Shown: positions 1 to 10,900 of the stretch, in pieces
How the letters are laid out: each line of letters starts with the position of its first letter
How positions within the stretch are numbered: the first letter of the stretch is position 1
Source of the DNA: Ahaetulla prasina
Lineage: Eukaryota; Chordata; Lepidosauria; Squamata; Colubridae
Reading direction: 5' to 3'
DNA: 64,000 bases
NCBI RefSeq assembly: GCF_028640845.1
Contig: NC_080546.1
Location: forward strand, 84,283,257-84,347,256
Notes under the pieces: generated by a model
Databases searched by the model: none
Told to the model about the DNA's origin: nothing
The model's input: only the letters and a program-made list of their open reading frames with translations
Position numbers and translations under genes: made by a program

Positions 1-363
1 GAACAGCTCAAGCAGAGAGGACGACTCAGGAGTAGGGCCAAGAGATGATTGGCCCCTCCCATAAGGCTTAATAACAGACCAGCACCGGTGTTTCATCTTG
101 CTGGAAAACAACATTGTAGCTGCATCCTCTGCTTCATGACTACCTTGGTTTTTGTGACTTCTGGACATTTATCAGGAAGGGCCTTTGGCAGTTTGCCTAA
201 TTGGACTAAGGTTTGTGATAACTGAAGACTTTGTGTTTGGGAGGCATTTGTTTTACTTTGAGTTGCATGATGCTGGGAATGAAGTAATTCCCAGCTGTTC
301 GAATAAAGTTTATTTTATCACGGACTGAATTTGTTGCTACCTACTTGGGTCTGGCTCACAACA
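1..363 (+). mobile_element. 3' part of an LTR, cut by window edge
   Basis: The segment has a polyadenylation signal (AATAAA at 302-307) followed by about 55 bases ending in CACAACA, which is how a Gypsy-type LTR ends. The 5' end lies outside the window, so no target duplication can be checked. It is a different family from the LTRs at 17-60 kb, although the final CACAACA is shared. An unrelated polyadenylated element is possible. Confidence 0.45.
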
Positions 364-590
364 GAAGTGTTAGTAAAGAGCCCCTCCCCATGACTGCTCT
401 TTGTCCATAATGCATAGCTTCATACTAGTCTTATATTAGTCTCCATATTATGGAAATATTCTTCAGTCACATTCTATGAATTTGAATCAATAAAGAAGAT
501 TTGGTTGAAATGGGGTGGGGGGTCTTTGTTGCTCCCTGAGCTTGGATGTTTCCTTGCAGATGTTCTGTACCAAGTATGAGTATATTACCT

Positions 591-1003
591 CCAGGGGTGA
601 AATGCTCTGAAGTCTGCTACTGGTTCGCTTTGCTACTGGTTTGCTTTGCGTGTGCATGTGCGGTGTGTGCCAAATGTGCGGGCATGTGTGGTACATGCCA
701 AATGCACATCCATGGTGTGGTATGTGCCAAACGTGTGCTTTGCGCGCATGCGCATCGCAGCACAGTGCTGAAAAAGGAGGGTTAAGAAGCCTTTTCTGAG
801 TCTGCAAAGGTAAGAAGAACAGCGAGGGGGAAACAGCTGTGCCGTGCGATTTAGATTCACTAGAAAGCAGGATTTCCTGCTTTCTAAGTAATACAAATCT
901 CACGGCACAGCTGATCATCGAAAATACTGGTTTACCCGAATCGGTAGCATTTTTTTAAACTACCGGTTTGGACGAACCGGTCCAAACCAGTATCATTTCA
1001 CCC
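591..1003. mobile_element. hAT-like MITE with CpG-rich core
   Basis: The left end reads CAGGGGTGAAATGC and the right end ATTTCACCC, forming terminal inverted repeats of the MITE superfamily found throughout this window. The interior has the typical GGTTCG/ACCGGT blocks and alternating purine-pyrimidine GCATGCGC-like runs. The flanks (attacctc and aattactt) resemble a decayed 8-bp duplication. Open frames across it show no protein signature. Confidence 0.7.
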
Positions 1004-1171
1004 AATTACTTAGCTTTGAGTAATGAAACTTCTGCAAGAAAACAATGAAGCTCAGAGAGCACCAAGGGACGTCTCGTGAATTTGAATCTTGGCTCAGATT
1101 CTTTGGCCGGATGCAGAAATGTCCTAGCAGATCTGCCAGTCCTTGTTAGCTGGCAGGACCAAAAGTGGATC

Positions 1172-1211
1172 TACATGCCAGAAGAAAGAAAGAAAGAAAG
1201 AAAGAAAAGAA
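1172..1211. repeat. (GAAA)n microsatellite
   Basis: Short tetranucleotide run of GAAA units in otherwise unassigned sequence. Confidence 0.9.
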
Positions 1212-1743
1212 ATAATAGTGGAAAACTGATGGTGCACTAAGAAACAGCTTGGGCCTTAGGTATTAATTTCATGCTGCCATCAGTGTCACTAATGGAAGAA
1301 CAATGCAAAGGAATAGACATGCCTTAAGGTACTCTGGTGGAATTCACAGCTAGACTATTTTTCTTTTCCTTTTCTTTCCTTTTTTTTTTTCTGCTTCTTT
1401 TCTTTCCCAGTTCTGGCCAAGAAGCTAAATAGGAGGGTTAAGAGCTTCTGCTGAGCTAAGCTCCTTTTCAGGACTGCAAATTAGAGAGTCACAATCAGCC
1501 AGCCTGCTAGGAAGATTTAAGAGTAAGCTGAAAATGGTAGGGGATGCATCTAGAAGGTGATTGACTTTTTCTTGATTTGGATCATCATTCATAGAAGCCG
1601 TCCAACTGTCTTCTCTACGCTTGTCTTGCCAACCCATTTCTTTGCTTTCTTTTTTTTTTTTAATTTACAGCCAGAGGCAAAACTATATATATATTGCTTC
1701 CAAAACTATATATACATTGCTCCCAGAAGCACGAAGCTGAAGC

Positions 1744-1777
1744 CTGAAGATGACGAATGAGACTTCATCGAAACATC
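1744..1777 (+). ncRNA. Hammerhead-like core, P1 copy 1
   Basis: CTGAAGA is followed by T, GACGAA, a 6-nt loop, TTCATC, GAAAC and ATC. Stem II has one C-A mismatch and the cleavage triplet is AUC, so activity may be reduced. Confidence 0.6.
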
Positions 1778-1940
1778 GCCAAGACACTTCCAATTTTACG
1801 TGGGGGAAAACCCGAATAACCAAAGACCTATATACAAACACCCGCGAAAACCTTAGAAAACAAATATAATATATATGTGTGTGTGTTTGTGTCTTTGGTT
1901 ATTCGGGTTTTCTCCCACGTAAAATTGGAAGTGTCTTGGC

Positions 1941-1974
1941 GACGTTTCGACGAAGTCTCATTCGTCATCTTCAG
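1941..1974 (-). ncRNA. Hammerhead-like core, P1 copy 2 (intact)
   Basis: On the minus strand CTGAAGA, T, GACGAA, TGAGAC, TTCGTC, GAAAC and GTC follow in order. GACGAA and TTCGTC are perfect complements and all conserved core bases (CUGANGA, GAAA, NUH) are present. The only departure from the canonical hammerhead is the extra U between A9 and G10.1. Confidence 0.72.
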
Positions 1975-2049
1975 GCTGGTGTTTACAGCTTCGTGCTTCT
2001 AGGAGCAAATTTGCAGCACTATTTTCAGCACGAAGCTGTAAACACCAGC

Positions 2050-2083
2050 CTGAAGATGATGAATGAGACTCCGTCGAAACGTC
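2050..2083 (+). ncRNA. Hammerhead-like core, P1 copy 3
   Basis: The core is CTGAAGA plus GAAAC/GTC. Stem II is GATGAA against TCCGTC, with one wobble and one mismatch. Confidence 0.6.
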
Positions 2084-2167
2084 GCCAAGGCACTTTCAAT
2101 TTTACATGGGAGAAAACCCGAATAACCAAAGACCTACATACAAACACCCGTGAAAACCTCAGCAAAC

Positions 2168-2292
<125 letters not shown>

Positions 2293-2412
2293 GACCAAAG
2301 ACATATATGTATATGTATATGTATATATGTTTTCTAAGGTTTTCATGGATGTTTGTATGTAGGTCTTTGGTTATTCGGGTTTTCTCCCACGTAAAATTGG
2401 AAGTGTCTTGGT

Positions 2413-2446
2413 GACGTTTTGACGAAATCCCATTCGTCATCTTCAG
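2413..2446 (-). ncRNA. Hammerhead-like core, P1 copy 4 (G12 mutated)
   Basis: Stem II GACGAA/TTCGTC is intact, but the invariant GAAA reads AAAA. This copy should be inactive if the hammerhead assignment is right. Confidence 0.55.
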
Positions 2447-2618
2447 ACTAGGTGTTTACAGCTTCGTGCTTCTAGGAGAAAATATATCAAATATATTATC
2501 AAATATAAAATATTTGATAAGAAGCTAACTACAAAAGATTAGGTACATGATTCTCATTGCTCTCTATGAAAAGGGAGTAAAACAGAGCAGAGAGAAAATA
2601 GAGAGAAACAGATGTAAA

Positions 2619-3440
2619 TACTGTATTTTTCAGAATATAAAGCATCTAAAAGAAGGTGAAAATTTGGGTGTGTCTTATACACCAAATGTAGCCAAAAATG
2701 TGAGGCATGGAGGCAGCGATGGTCTGTGGCAGGGGTCTGCAAACTTGGCTCTTTAAAGACTTGCGGACTTCAACTCCCAGAGTTCCTCAGCCAGCAAGGT
2801 TTGCAGGAAACAAGTTTGCAGACTCCTGGTCTGTGGCAATCCCTGCAGTCTGGAACAGCTGATTGGGAGTATTGAGGGAGGCTGATCCACCCACCAATCA
2901 GCTGTTCATGCTGAATCAGGCTGCAATAATGTGCTGAAGCTGGCCTGGCTGTTTGCTATTTGCTGCAAGGACTCAGAGTTTGCATAAGCAATCACATCCA
3001 GAGAGCACACAGAAACAACTGTTTCAGCAGGATTCAATAACTTCTCTTTATATATAATACAACACATAAAGTAAATATACAATACCAAAAGCAGGTTTCC
3101 CAACTTGGTAATAAATACACAAGCAAAACACAAGCAGAGGAGAGGAGTTTCAGTTTCAGTTTTGAGCAGCAGACTAGTTTAGACTAGTTCAGCACACACG
3201 CAGAGCTGCAGAGCTAAGCCACGCCCAGGCGCTTTGCTGTCTCCTTCCTTGTTGCTGATCCAGCAAATACTGTTTCAGTTTCCAAACAGCTCAACTCTTT
3301 TACACATTGGCAGGACGCTAGCCAGATGAATACCGATGGATGCTGGTAGGCAGAGGCAGAATTTTTTTTCTTAGTTTTCTCCCAAAAAATTAACGTGTGT
3401 CTTATACTCCAGAGTAACTTATAGTCCAAAAAATAAGGTA
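2619..3440. mobile_element. TIR DNA transposon relic, TA target (mariner-like)
   Basis: The ends TACTGTATTTTTCAGAATAT and the complement of the right end (TACCTTATTTTTTGGACTAT) are imperfect inverted repeats beginning with TA. The adjoining sequence near both ends (gtgtgtcttata) is also mirrored. No transposase frame is visible, so it is non-autonomous. A 99-bp hAT MITE is nested at 2730-2828. The middle (about 2930-3330) holds a block I could not classify, with AATAAA-like signals. Confidence 0.55.
2730..2828. mobile_element. Short hAT MITE with perfect 8-bp duplication
   Basis: The inverted repeats are CAGGGGTCTGCAAACTTG and its mirror CAAGTTTGCAGACTCCTG. They are flanked by perfect copies of gtctgtgg (2722-2729 and 2829-2836). 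An 8-bp duplication with CAG...CTG ends is the hAT signature. Confidence 0.85.
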
Positions 3441-4103
3441 TATGGAAATTCAGTGACCTAAACCATCAGGAAAAAAAAACCCAGATACAGAGTCCTGTAG
3501 TACCAATTGCAATGGGGTGAAATTCTCCTAGCTCCCTGAACGTGTCAGAGCAGAAACCACCAAGTAAAAACTAGAGATAACTTTAATTTGAAACCAGCCT
3601 GCATAGTCGGCATGAAACAAGTTGATGAGTACTGCATGCCAACCGCAATGGAGAAAGCAAGGAAGTAAAACAAGGCTCATTGCTTTGATTGTGAAGTAGT
3701 TTCAAGGGCAATAAATCAGGAAGCAAGGTGGTTCAAATGACTAGAGGTTTATTGCAGGCTAACGTTCTGTACAAGAATCTGAGCTACTAACAGTCAAAGA
3801 AAACTGACGGTAGAGAAGAGTCAATGGAATTCAAGATGGACTGGACTTAGATCTCCTGTGGGCGCCAAGGGACTCGAGGCTGATGATTCATTTGACCCCC
3901 TCCTTTGGGTTCAGCCTGGTCATCTTCTACATGCAGAAACATTCTGCATATGGGATGTGATTATACCTGCCCTTCAATTTTGATGGCAACACATTGAGTC
4001 TTGTCAAGGTCTTCTATTTCCATGCAGAAGCAATTGTACGGAAGACACCCTTAAGACAGTTGGATGGAGTTTTAGATTTGTTATTCTGTTTTATGCAGAA
4101 TAC
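3441..4103. other. Unassigned; possible minus-strand LTR at 3730-3960
   Basis: No gene is visible. The stretch at 3730-3960 has a TTTATT motif (AATAAA on the minus strand) and an LTR-like composition, but I cannot place TG/CA ends or duplications. Confidence 0.3.
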
Positions 4104-4745
4104 AGAATAATGGAGTTGGAAGGGACCTTGGAGGTCTTCTAGTCCAACCCCATGCACAAGCAGGAGATCCTGTACTATTTCAGACAAGTGGCTGTTCAGA
4201 CTCTTCTTAAAAGCCTCCAGCAATGGAGCGCCCACACGTTCTGAAGGCGAGCCATTCTACTGGTTAAATGTTCTCACTGTTAGGAAATGTCTACTTAGTT
4301 CTAGGTTGCTTCTCTCCTTGGTTAGTTTCCATCCATTGCTTCTTGTCCTGCCTTCAGATGCTTTGGAGCATAGGCTGATCCCCCCCTCCATCTTTGTGGC
4401 AGCCCCTCAAATATTGGAACACTGCTTTCATGTTTCCCCTAGTCCTTCTTTCCTCTAGAGTAGCCATACCAATTTCTGCAAACCGTTCTTCATATGTTTG
4501 GACTCCATCCTCCTATTTCTACTGCTCTTCTCTGCACCCTTTCCAAATTATCAACATCTTTTTTTATAATGCAGTAACCAAAACTGGCTGCCGTATTCCA
4601 GAATGTGGTCTTCCTAAGGTTTTTTATAAAGCAGTATTAACATTTCTTGTGATCTTGACACTATCCCTCTGTTTACGCAATCAAGGACTCTCCAAATCAA
4701 GGATCCTCTTTTCAATGACTTTTATGGCTTTGCATATTCCATTGG
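4104..4745 (-). mobile_element. CR1 LINE 3' fragment
   Basis: The antisense 3' end of CR1 begins with gagttggaagggaccttgga and runs back through the C-terminal part of ORF2. Stops and frameshifts break the frame. The right boundary near 4745 is approximate. CR1 is a chicken-repeat-1 clade non-LTR retrotransposon abundant in sauropsids. Confidence 0.85.
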
Positions 4746-4749
4746 ATGT

Positions 4750-5012
4750 TAAGAATGGGGCAAAAGGACACAGGAGAACAATTCGTTCATAATTGCCTTC
4801 CAGGTTGAAAGCCAAATCTGCTAAAACAAGCTTAGCCAGTGATTCATTCCAATGTGTTTCTTGAATTAGACCTATGTGAGTGGTCCTTTCCCTTAATTTA
4901 GCAGCGGGAGCAAATAGATCCAATCGTAGAAACGGAAGGAAAGGCTGAAAAAAGACTGCTAAAGATGAGAAAGGAAGAAAGGAGCAGCGGAAATTAAGAT
5001 GCATTAACCTCA
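4750..5012 (-). pseudogene. Possible L1-type endonuclease fragment
   Basis: The minus-strand frame contains IGLIQETHWNE, which resembles the QETH motif of L1-type AP endonucleases. The surrounding residues are too degraded for confident assignment. It abuts the CR1 fragment. Confidence 0.35.
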
Positions 5013-5050
5013 CCAGAGTTAAAGTACTGATTTTTCAGTTGACATGTAAC

Positions 5051-5354
5051 CAGAGGTGGTATGCAGCCGGTTCAGGGGAACTGGTAGTGGTGACTGCAGG
5101 TGGCGCAATCCCTTCCTATATTGCTGTGTTTTTGACGTCGCACACAAATGCGGATGGCACGCGTGAGCAAATTGCCGTGTTGTTTGACATTGCACACATG
5201 CGCGGATGGTGCGTGTGAGTGAATTTCCGTGTTTTGTGATGCTGCATGTATGTGCAGATGGTGCACACACAAGTGAAGTGAGTGGGCACATGCGCACGCT
5301 CACATTTCTGGTGCTGAGCGAATCAGTTGGAACAGTATGTGAAGCTCACCTCTG
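5051..5354. mobile_element. hAT-like MITE with internal 50-bp repeats
   Basis: It begins CAGAGGTGG and ends CACCTCTG, flanked by perfect catgtaac duplications (5043-5050, 5355-5362). The interior contains about three degenerate tandem copies of a roughly 50-bp unit around cacacatgcgcggatgg. Confidence 0.9.
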
Positions 5355-5362
5355 CATGTAAC

Positions 5363-5773
5363 AATCTCTCCTTTGTGTCCCATGCTGTGTGAGGGCTACA
5401 GATGGGACTTGTCTTCCTACAGAAATCTCCAGAAATATTCTCGCTTTTAAAAAATGGAAATCACAAGCGGCCGTAGTCAATATTTTCTCTGGAAATTGTT
5501 CTTTTGATCCACTTTCCCACAGGGGATGTTTTTAAGTCTACCATCTGTGTGGCAAAACAAGTCTTTGAAGAGCCCGACAGAGATGTCCAAACCTCTATAT
5601 CTGTTATATTTAAATCTGTGTACCTGTCAGAAGCTGGATAAGGAATCTTTATTTGTCAGTTCGGGTTGGGATAAGTAAATCAACCATCATTGTTATTTGT
5701 GGTGATTCTTCGGGATAATTAAACTTTTTTTTTTCTTCTTAACACCGACGTTCCTCTCGTATTGTTCAAAGTT
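5363..5773. other. Unassigned unique sequence
   Basis: AT-rich sequence without recognised repeats or coding signal. Confidence 0.5.
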
Positions 5774-6146
5774 AGTAGTCCTCGGCTTACGAGCAAAACG
5801 GAGCCCCAGATTTCTAATGCTAAGCAAGACAGTTGTTAAGTGAGACTTGCCACAGATTACAAGCTTTCTCGCTACAGCTGTTTAGTGAATCGCTGCAGTT
5901 GTTAAGTTAGTAACACGCTTGTTAAGGGGATATGGCTTTGCCATTGACTCCATTGTCTTCAGAAGGTTTCAAAAGGTGATCACACGATCTCAGGACACTG
6001 CCACTGTCATAAGTACATGCCAGTTGCCAAGGGTCCAAATTCAGATCACAGGGCCATGGGGATATGTGAAAAAGAGCCATAAGGCACTTTTTTCAGTAAC
6101 TTTGAACAGCCACTAAGCAAGTGGCTGTGAATTAAGGACTGCCTCT
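5774..6146 (+). mobile_element. TIR MITE, TAGTCCTCGGCTTACG family
   Basis: The left end TAGTCCTCGGCTTACGAG and right end (complement AGGCAGTCCTTAATTCAC) form imperfect inverted repeats. The interior repeats gttaagtgag-like phrases. A second, truncated copy lies inverted at 28931-29125, so it is an interspersed family. It is probably a non-autonomous Tc1/mariner-type element. Confidence 0.6.
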
Positions 6147-6270
6147 AATCAGCCTATAAGTAGAATCCTATACCTTAACAAGGAGGTAGAGATGTGGCTT
6201 AAAGACTCACCCACATCTCTAATCCAAAGTGGGATTATGTGTTCTGTAAAATGAATCACATCTACTCGTG

Positions 6271-6869
6271 CTGAGCTGTTAAACTCAAGGCCGTTAGGCT
6301 GGATCTGGCCCATGTGATACTTAAATCTGGCCAACCTGGAAATAGCAAAGGAACGGCCCGTGGTGCAGTGGTTGGTTTCAAATTTTTTTACTACCAGTTC
6401 TGTGGGTGTGGCTTTGTGGGCATGGCTTTGTGGGCATGGCAGGGAAAGGACACTGCAAAATCACCATTCCCTCCCCAATCCAGGGGAAAGTTACTGCAAA
6501 ATCCCCATTTCCTCCTGATCAGCTGGGACTTGGGAGGCAGAGAATAGACGGTTCTACCGTCTACCGGTTCTCCAACTACTCAAAATTTCAGCTACTGGTT
6601 CTCCAGAACTGGTCAGAACCTGCTGAAACCCACCTCTACCATAGTGCCTCTGGCAGCCAAAATGAGGCATGGAGGGCCCCTGTTTTGACCAGCAGGGTGT
6701 TGCAGGCTGAAAATGGGGTATGGGGGGAGCCTTGCATGGCCCCCCAATGCCCCATTTTTGCCAGCAGGGTGCTGCAGGAGCCGTCTGTCCCATCTGCCCC
6801 CTTCTGGCCAGCCCACGGAGAACTACAATGTTGATCCGGCCCTTGAAGAAATCTAGTTTGACATCGCTG
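6271..6869. mobile_element. hAT element relic with nested MITE
   Basis: The ends CTGAGCTGTTAAACTC and (complement) CAGCGATGTCAAACTA match. Flanks tactcgtg (6263-6270) and tactagtg (6870-6877) are a 7/8 target duplication. A second MITE sits inside at 6366-6638. No transposase is seen. Confidence 0.75.
6366..6638. mobile_element. hAT-like MITE (single-unit form) nested in hAT
   Basis: It starts CAGTGGTTGGTTTC and ends GAAACCCACCTCTA. Flanks ccgtggtg (6358-6365) and ccatagtg (6639-6646) match at 6/8. It contains two antisense remnants of the unit that is massively amplified at 9016-9843. Confidence 0.8.
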
Positions 6870-6899
6870 TACTAGTGCAATTGTTTGAAATATTGCCTA

Positions 6900-7292
6900 T
6901 GTCAGGTCTGGAAGCCATCTTTTTCATTGCATCTTCAGGCCTGCCACATTTACTATTGTGGGAAACTGGGAGGGGGGATTGTATGGAGCAGGGGTGATAT
7001 ATAGTCATAACAACATTCCTTTCTCAAAGAGACAAGGACATCTTGCCCTGCACCTGGATGGCCGGAACTGGGAGGCATCTCCAGCTGGGATGGTGCTTTG
7101 ATTGGACCATGTGTTGGACATGTGGGTGCTGGGCAGGAACTTAGGCTTTCCTTTGGGTGTGGAAAAGCTGGAAGCTTTCAGATTCGGGTTTCCCCAGATG
7201 TGCCAATATGACATCTCTAATAAAATGTAACTTTGAGGAAACTCAAGCCTCGGAGTTTTCTTTCATTGGAGGTGTTATTTGGAACCCTGACA
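6900..7292 (+). mobile_element. Solo LTR, second family (TGTCAGG...CCTGACA)
   Basis: This is a 393-bp LTR beginning TGTCAGG and ending CCTGACA, with a TATA-like gatatatag and a late AATAAA signal. A close relative of 394 bp lies at 55586-55979 in the same orientation. The 5-bp flanks here do not match, so this copy is old or its ends are altered. Confidence 0.75.
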
Positions 7293-7862
7293 ACTTATAC
7301 TGGTTCAAACCAAACAATAAATTAATGGCATTTAATTTAGGAAAGTCAGCAGTCTTTAACAATGAAAAACCATGAATGTGACCAGGTTCAGGTCTGTTGG
7401 TGGCCACACGTCTCGCCTTAACATTTGTTAAGAGTTCCGTTGTACTACAATGGGGGGGGGGGGAATAGTTTAGGAAGGAAGGTTGATTCAAGGTGAAGTA
7501 AAAAGGGTATAGAAACAATCAATACATTCCATTATATTGCCTAAAGGAATAGACAGTGACTCTCCGTTGGGGTTGCAAGATAGCGGTAAAAGTTTCCCAG
7601 ACACACCAGGAGGAGGAATTTACGGTCTGGAGGCGATGAGACAAGAGAATTGAAACAAGAAGATAAAAGAAGACCTGAGTCAACTGAGTATTTCCAAACA
7701 CATTCTTTTTCCTGCAACTTTTGTGGCTTGCGGTGGATGTTGTGAAATACGGGGCAGTCGTTGTTACGACGAATATGGGGATTTCTTAAGGCTCCCCGTG
7801 GATTACTGAGACCCTTTTGGACCGGTTTTGCATTAGACAATTTTGGGAGCATTATTTCCATG
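7293..7862. other. Unassigned unique sequence
   Basis: No repeat or coding signal recognised, apart from a 10-G run near 7452. Confidence 0.5.
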
Positions 7863-7870
7863 GATAGTGC

Positions 7871-8175
7871 TAGTAGTGGGTTGCCCCCGGTTCGGTCCGG
7901 TTCTTGTGAACCGGTAGTAAAACCGGGGGGGCCGGCTCCGCCCACCCATCCAGATGTCGTCATAGATAATCTGCTCATGCATCTGATCCTGTTGTGAACT
8001 GGCAGTAAAGGTAGATAAAACCACTGGTGGGATTCAGCCAGTTCGCACCACTTCGGGAGAACCGGTTGTTAATTTCCTGAGCAGTTTGATGAACTGGTTG
8101 TTGGAAGAAATCGTTAGGGTAGAGAACCGGTTGTTAAATTACTTGAATCCCACCACTGGATAGAACCCACCCCTG
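7871..8175. mobile_element. hAT-like MITE hosting a second MITE
   Basis: The ends are TAGTAGTGGGTTGC and GAACCCACCCCTG, with perfect gatagtgc duplications (7863-7870, 8176-8183). The 137-bp MITE at 8022-8158 inserted into it. Confidence 0.85.
8022..8158. mobile_element. 137-bp hAT MITE (ACCGGTTGTTAA subtype)
   Basis: The ends are CACTGGTGGGATTCA and TGAATCCCACCACTG. Flanks gataaaac (8014-8021) and gatagaac (8159-8166) match 7/8. The copy at 41369-41505 has exactly the same length, indicating a discrete subfamily. Confidence 0.9.
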
Positions 8176-8305
8176 GATAGTGCCTATGGATTCCTATTGC
8201 TTGAAACCATTCTGTATAGACAGTGTGAAGAGTGTGAGATATTTGGAAATGTTTCACGCTGACATGACGACGATGATGATGATGATGGTGTTTCCACTGA
8301 TATCA

Positions 8306-8541
8306 CAATGATAGCAATAGCAATAGCACTTAGACTTATATACCGCTTTACAGTGCTTTATACAGCCCTCTCTAAGAGGTTTACAGAGTCAGCATATGGC
8401 CCTCAACGATCTAGGTCCTCATTTTACCCACCTCAGAAGGATGGAAAGGCTCAGTGAAGCTTGAGCCTGGTGAGATTTGAACTGCCCAAACTGCAGGCAG
8501 CTGGCAGTCAGCAGAAGTAGCCTGCAGTACTTCACTCTTGT
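8306..8541 (-). mobile_element. tRNA-derived SINE, family A
   Basis: Antisense copy with the (AATAGC)n tail at left, the conserved gtcctcattttaccca block, and a tRNA-like head near 8541. Relatives are at 22801-23035 (+) and 28481-28765 (-). Confidence 0.75.
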
Positions 8542-8906
8542 TGTGGTCCACTAGCAGCCTGCAGAGCTGGCAGCAGAGTTGGACAGCGATGAGGCTGAGG
8601 AAGAACATGGGCCATTTTTCCAGTATTGTGCAAATACAATTCTTGCTGCCATCAAAACATGAAATATTTAATATACGTTTCCTTTATCCTATTTTTCTAG
8701 TACCATATACCTAATAAAAATATTTCTTAAATCCAACCTAGAACTAAGTAAACATTTCCTAACAGTGAGAACAATTAACCAGTGGAACGGCTTGCGTTCA
8801 GAAGTTGTCGGTCCCCCATCCCTGGAGGCTTTTAAGAAGAGACTAGACAACCATATGTCTGGGATGGAGTAGAGTCTCATGCTTGAGTAGGAGGTTGGAC
8901 TAGAAG

Positions 8907-9902
8907 CAGGGGTGAAATCCAGCAGGTTCTGACAGGTTCTGGAGAACCGGCAGTGGAAATTTTGAGTAGTTTGGAGAACCGACAAACACCACGTCTGGCT
9001 GACCCCAGAGTGGGGTGGGAATGGAGATTTGGCAATATCCTTCCACCAGGAGTGAGGAGGGAATGGGGATTTTGCAGTATCCTTCCCCTGGAGTGGGAAG
9101 GGATTAGGGATTTTGTAATATCCTTTTCCCCGGGAGTGGGAAGGGAATGGGGATTTTGCAGTATCCTTCCCCCAGGAGTGGGGAGGGAATGGGGATTTTG
9201 CAGTATCCTTCCCCTGGAGTGGGGAGGGAATGGGGATTTTGTAATATCCTTCCCCCCAGGAGTGGGGAGGGAATGGGGATTTTGCAGTATCCCCCCCCCC
9301 GGGAGTGGGGAGGGAATGGGGATTTTGCAGTATCCTTCCCCTGGAGTGGGGAGGGAATGGAGATTTTGCAGTATCCTTCCCCTGGAGTGGGAAGGGATTG
9401 GGGATTTTGCAATATTCTTCCCCCCAGGAGTGGGAAGGGAATGGGGATTTTGCAGTATCCTTCCACTGGAGTGGGGAGAGAATGGAGATTTTGCAGTATC
9501 CTTCCCCTGGAGTGGGGAGGGAATGGGGATTTTGCAGTATCCTTCCCCTGGAGTGGGAAGGGATTGGGGATTTTGCAATATTCTTCCCCCCAGGAGTGGG
9601 GAGGGAATGGGGATTTTGCAGTATCCTTCCCCTGGAGTGGGGAGAGAATGGAGATTTTGCAGTATCCTTCCCCTGGAGTGGGGAGGGATTGGGGATTTTG
9701 CAATATTCTTCCCCCCAGGAGTGGGGAGGGAATGGGGATTTTGCAGTATCCTTCCCCAGGAGTGGGGAGGGAATGGGGATTTTGCAGTATCTTTCCCCTG
9801 GAGTGGAGAGGGAATGGAGATTTTGCAGTATCCTTCCCCTGCCACGCCCACCAAGCCATGCCCACAGAACCAGTAGTAAAAAAAAATCAGATTTCACCAC
9901 TG
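8907..9902. mobile_element. hAT-like MITE carrying a giant internal minisatellite
   Basis: The ends CAGGGGTGAAATCC and GATTTCACCACTG are flanked by perfect actagaag copies (8899-8906, 9903-9910). Related elements here are about 210-360 bp; this one is 996 bp because of the array at 9016-9843. The long frames across it on both strands are by-products of the repeat. Confidence 0.95.
9016..9843. repeat. 41-43 bp minisatellite, about 20 copies
   Basis: The unit runs from ggagtggggagggaatgggg through attttgcagtatccttcccc. Copies differ by point changes (caatattcttccccccag variants recur at intervals) and by the length of the C run, suggesting higher-order duplication. One strand is G-rich (GGGG, GGGA runs). 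Confidence 0.97.
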
Positions 9903-9955
9903 ACTAGAAGACTTCCAAGGTCCCTTCCAATTCCTTTATTCTACGTTCTATAGCT

Positions 9956-10900
9956 GTAGAATAACCCCCATAAAACCCAGTTCAAATTTGCTTCTAAAAT
10001 CCTTATGGTATTTGCACGTAGAGCTTGAAACAGGATTCAAAGCTTTTCGCCTCAAAGCTGGTAACCGAACTTCTGCAGAAGGCATTTGCAATTGGATCAT
10101 TAGATACTTTCAACCCTTCATATGCATACACGTTCATTGTTTGATTCATATGTAATTAAAAAGCAAACACGCGCATACAAAAAAACGCAGCAGCTGCCTT
10201 GCTTGAAGTGAATCTACATTGTCTCCTTGGCTGATTTAACACTCTGGGTCTTAACTTTCAAAGTGGATTTGCTGGTACTGAAATAGTCATTCTCAAAACT
10301 CACCCAGGCATTGAGTCATATCTGCATTTAACCTCAGTGGAGATGAATAAATGTTAAAATATGTCAGTGCAAAACAATCTTTTTTTGTCGTTTTTGTTTT
10401 GTTTTGTTGTTGCTCTGTTTTTACTGAGGATGACAATAACCCCAATGAAGTTTAGAACCACAGAATTTAAGAGAGTCTGATTATCCAAAAAGTATATATG
10501 ACTGTGCAGAAATGGACAGGCTTACCATAGAAGTACAAGAAAAAGAAGATTCAGAATACTGTGTGGTCTGGGAAAACTGGTACACATGGACAATCAATAG
10601 AAATAGAAAAAAAATATATATTTAAGGCTATTGATGATTAGATGTATATAATGTATATAGAAATTATATGGAAGGTAGATCCGAAATATACAATAATGTC
10701 ACAGCTCTGTTGAATATGTACAATTGTTATGAAAAAAAAGAACCACCGAATTTAAGATGAGGGTGAGGTAGAATTATATAGACAACAATAAACTGTTTAT
10801 TGTTGCTAGATTATCTTTTAGGTTTTCTTCCTACCTCTACTCCGTGGGTTTTTAATCCCTCCTACCCCACGTAATACATTTTTTTTTGCCTTTTGTTAAG
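9956..10900. other. Unassigned, mostly unique AT-rich sequence
   Basis: No element or open frame of note. The stretch 10200-10370 is of balanced complexity and could be checked for conservation. Confidence 0.5.

Larger units (their letters stand above)
8695..9955 (+). mobile_element. CR1 LINE 3' end split by a MITE
   Basis: The conserved C-terminal coding block (acagtgagaacaattaacca) runs to ggttggactagaag at 8906 and resumes at 9903 with the usual CR1 3' end (aggtcccttccaa). The 996-bp interruption is the MITE at 8907-9902. Confidence 0.9.

Noticed and set aside
487..918. 143-codon frame with H/T-rich sequence
   Set aside because: It spans a MITE with alternating GCAT repeats and its flank; no domain and no conservation of frame in sister MITEs.
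9016..9843. Regularly spaced repeat resembling a CRISPR array
   Set aside because: Units are contiguous without unique spacers, lie inside a vertebrate transposon, and have no associated genes.
8689..9953. Very long open frames on both strands (up to about 400 codons)
   Set aside because: All follow the 41-43 bp tandem unit; mutually overlapping frames on both strands with the same repeated residues are artefacts of the minisatellite.
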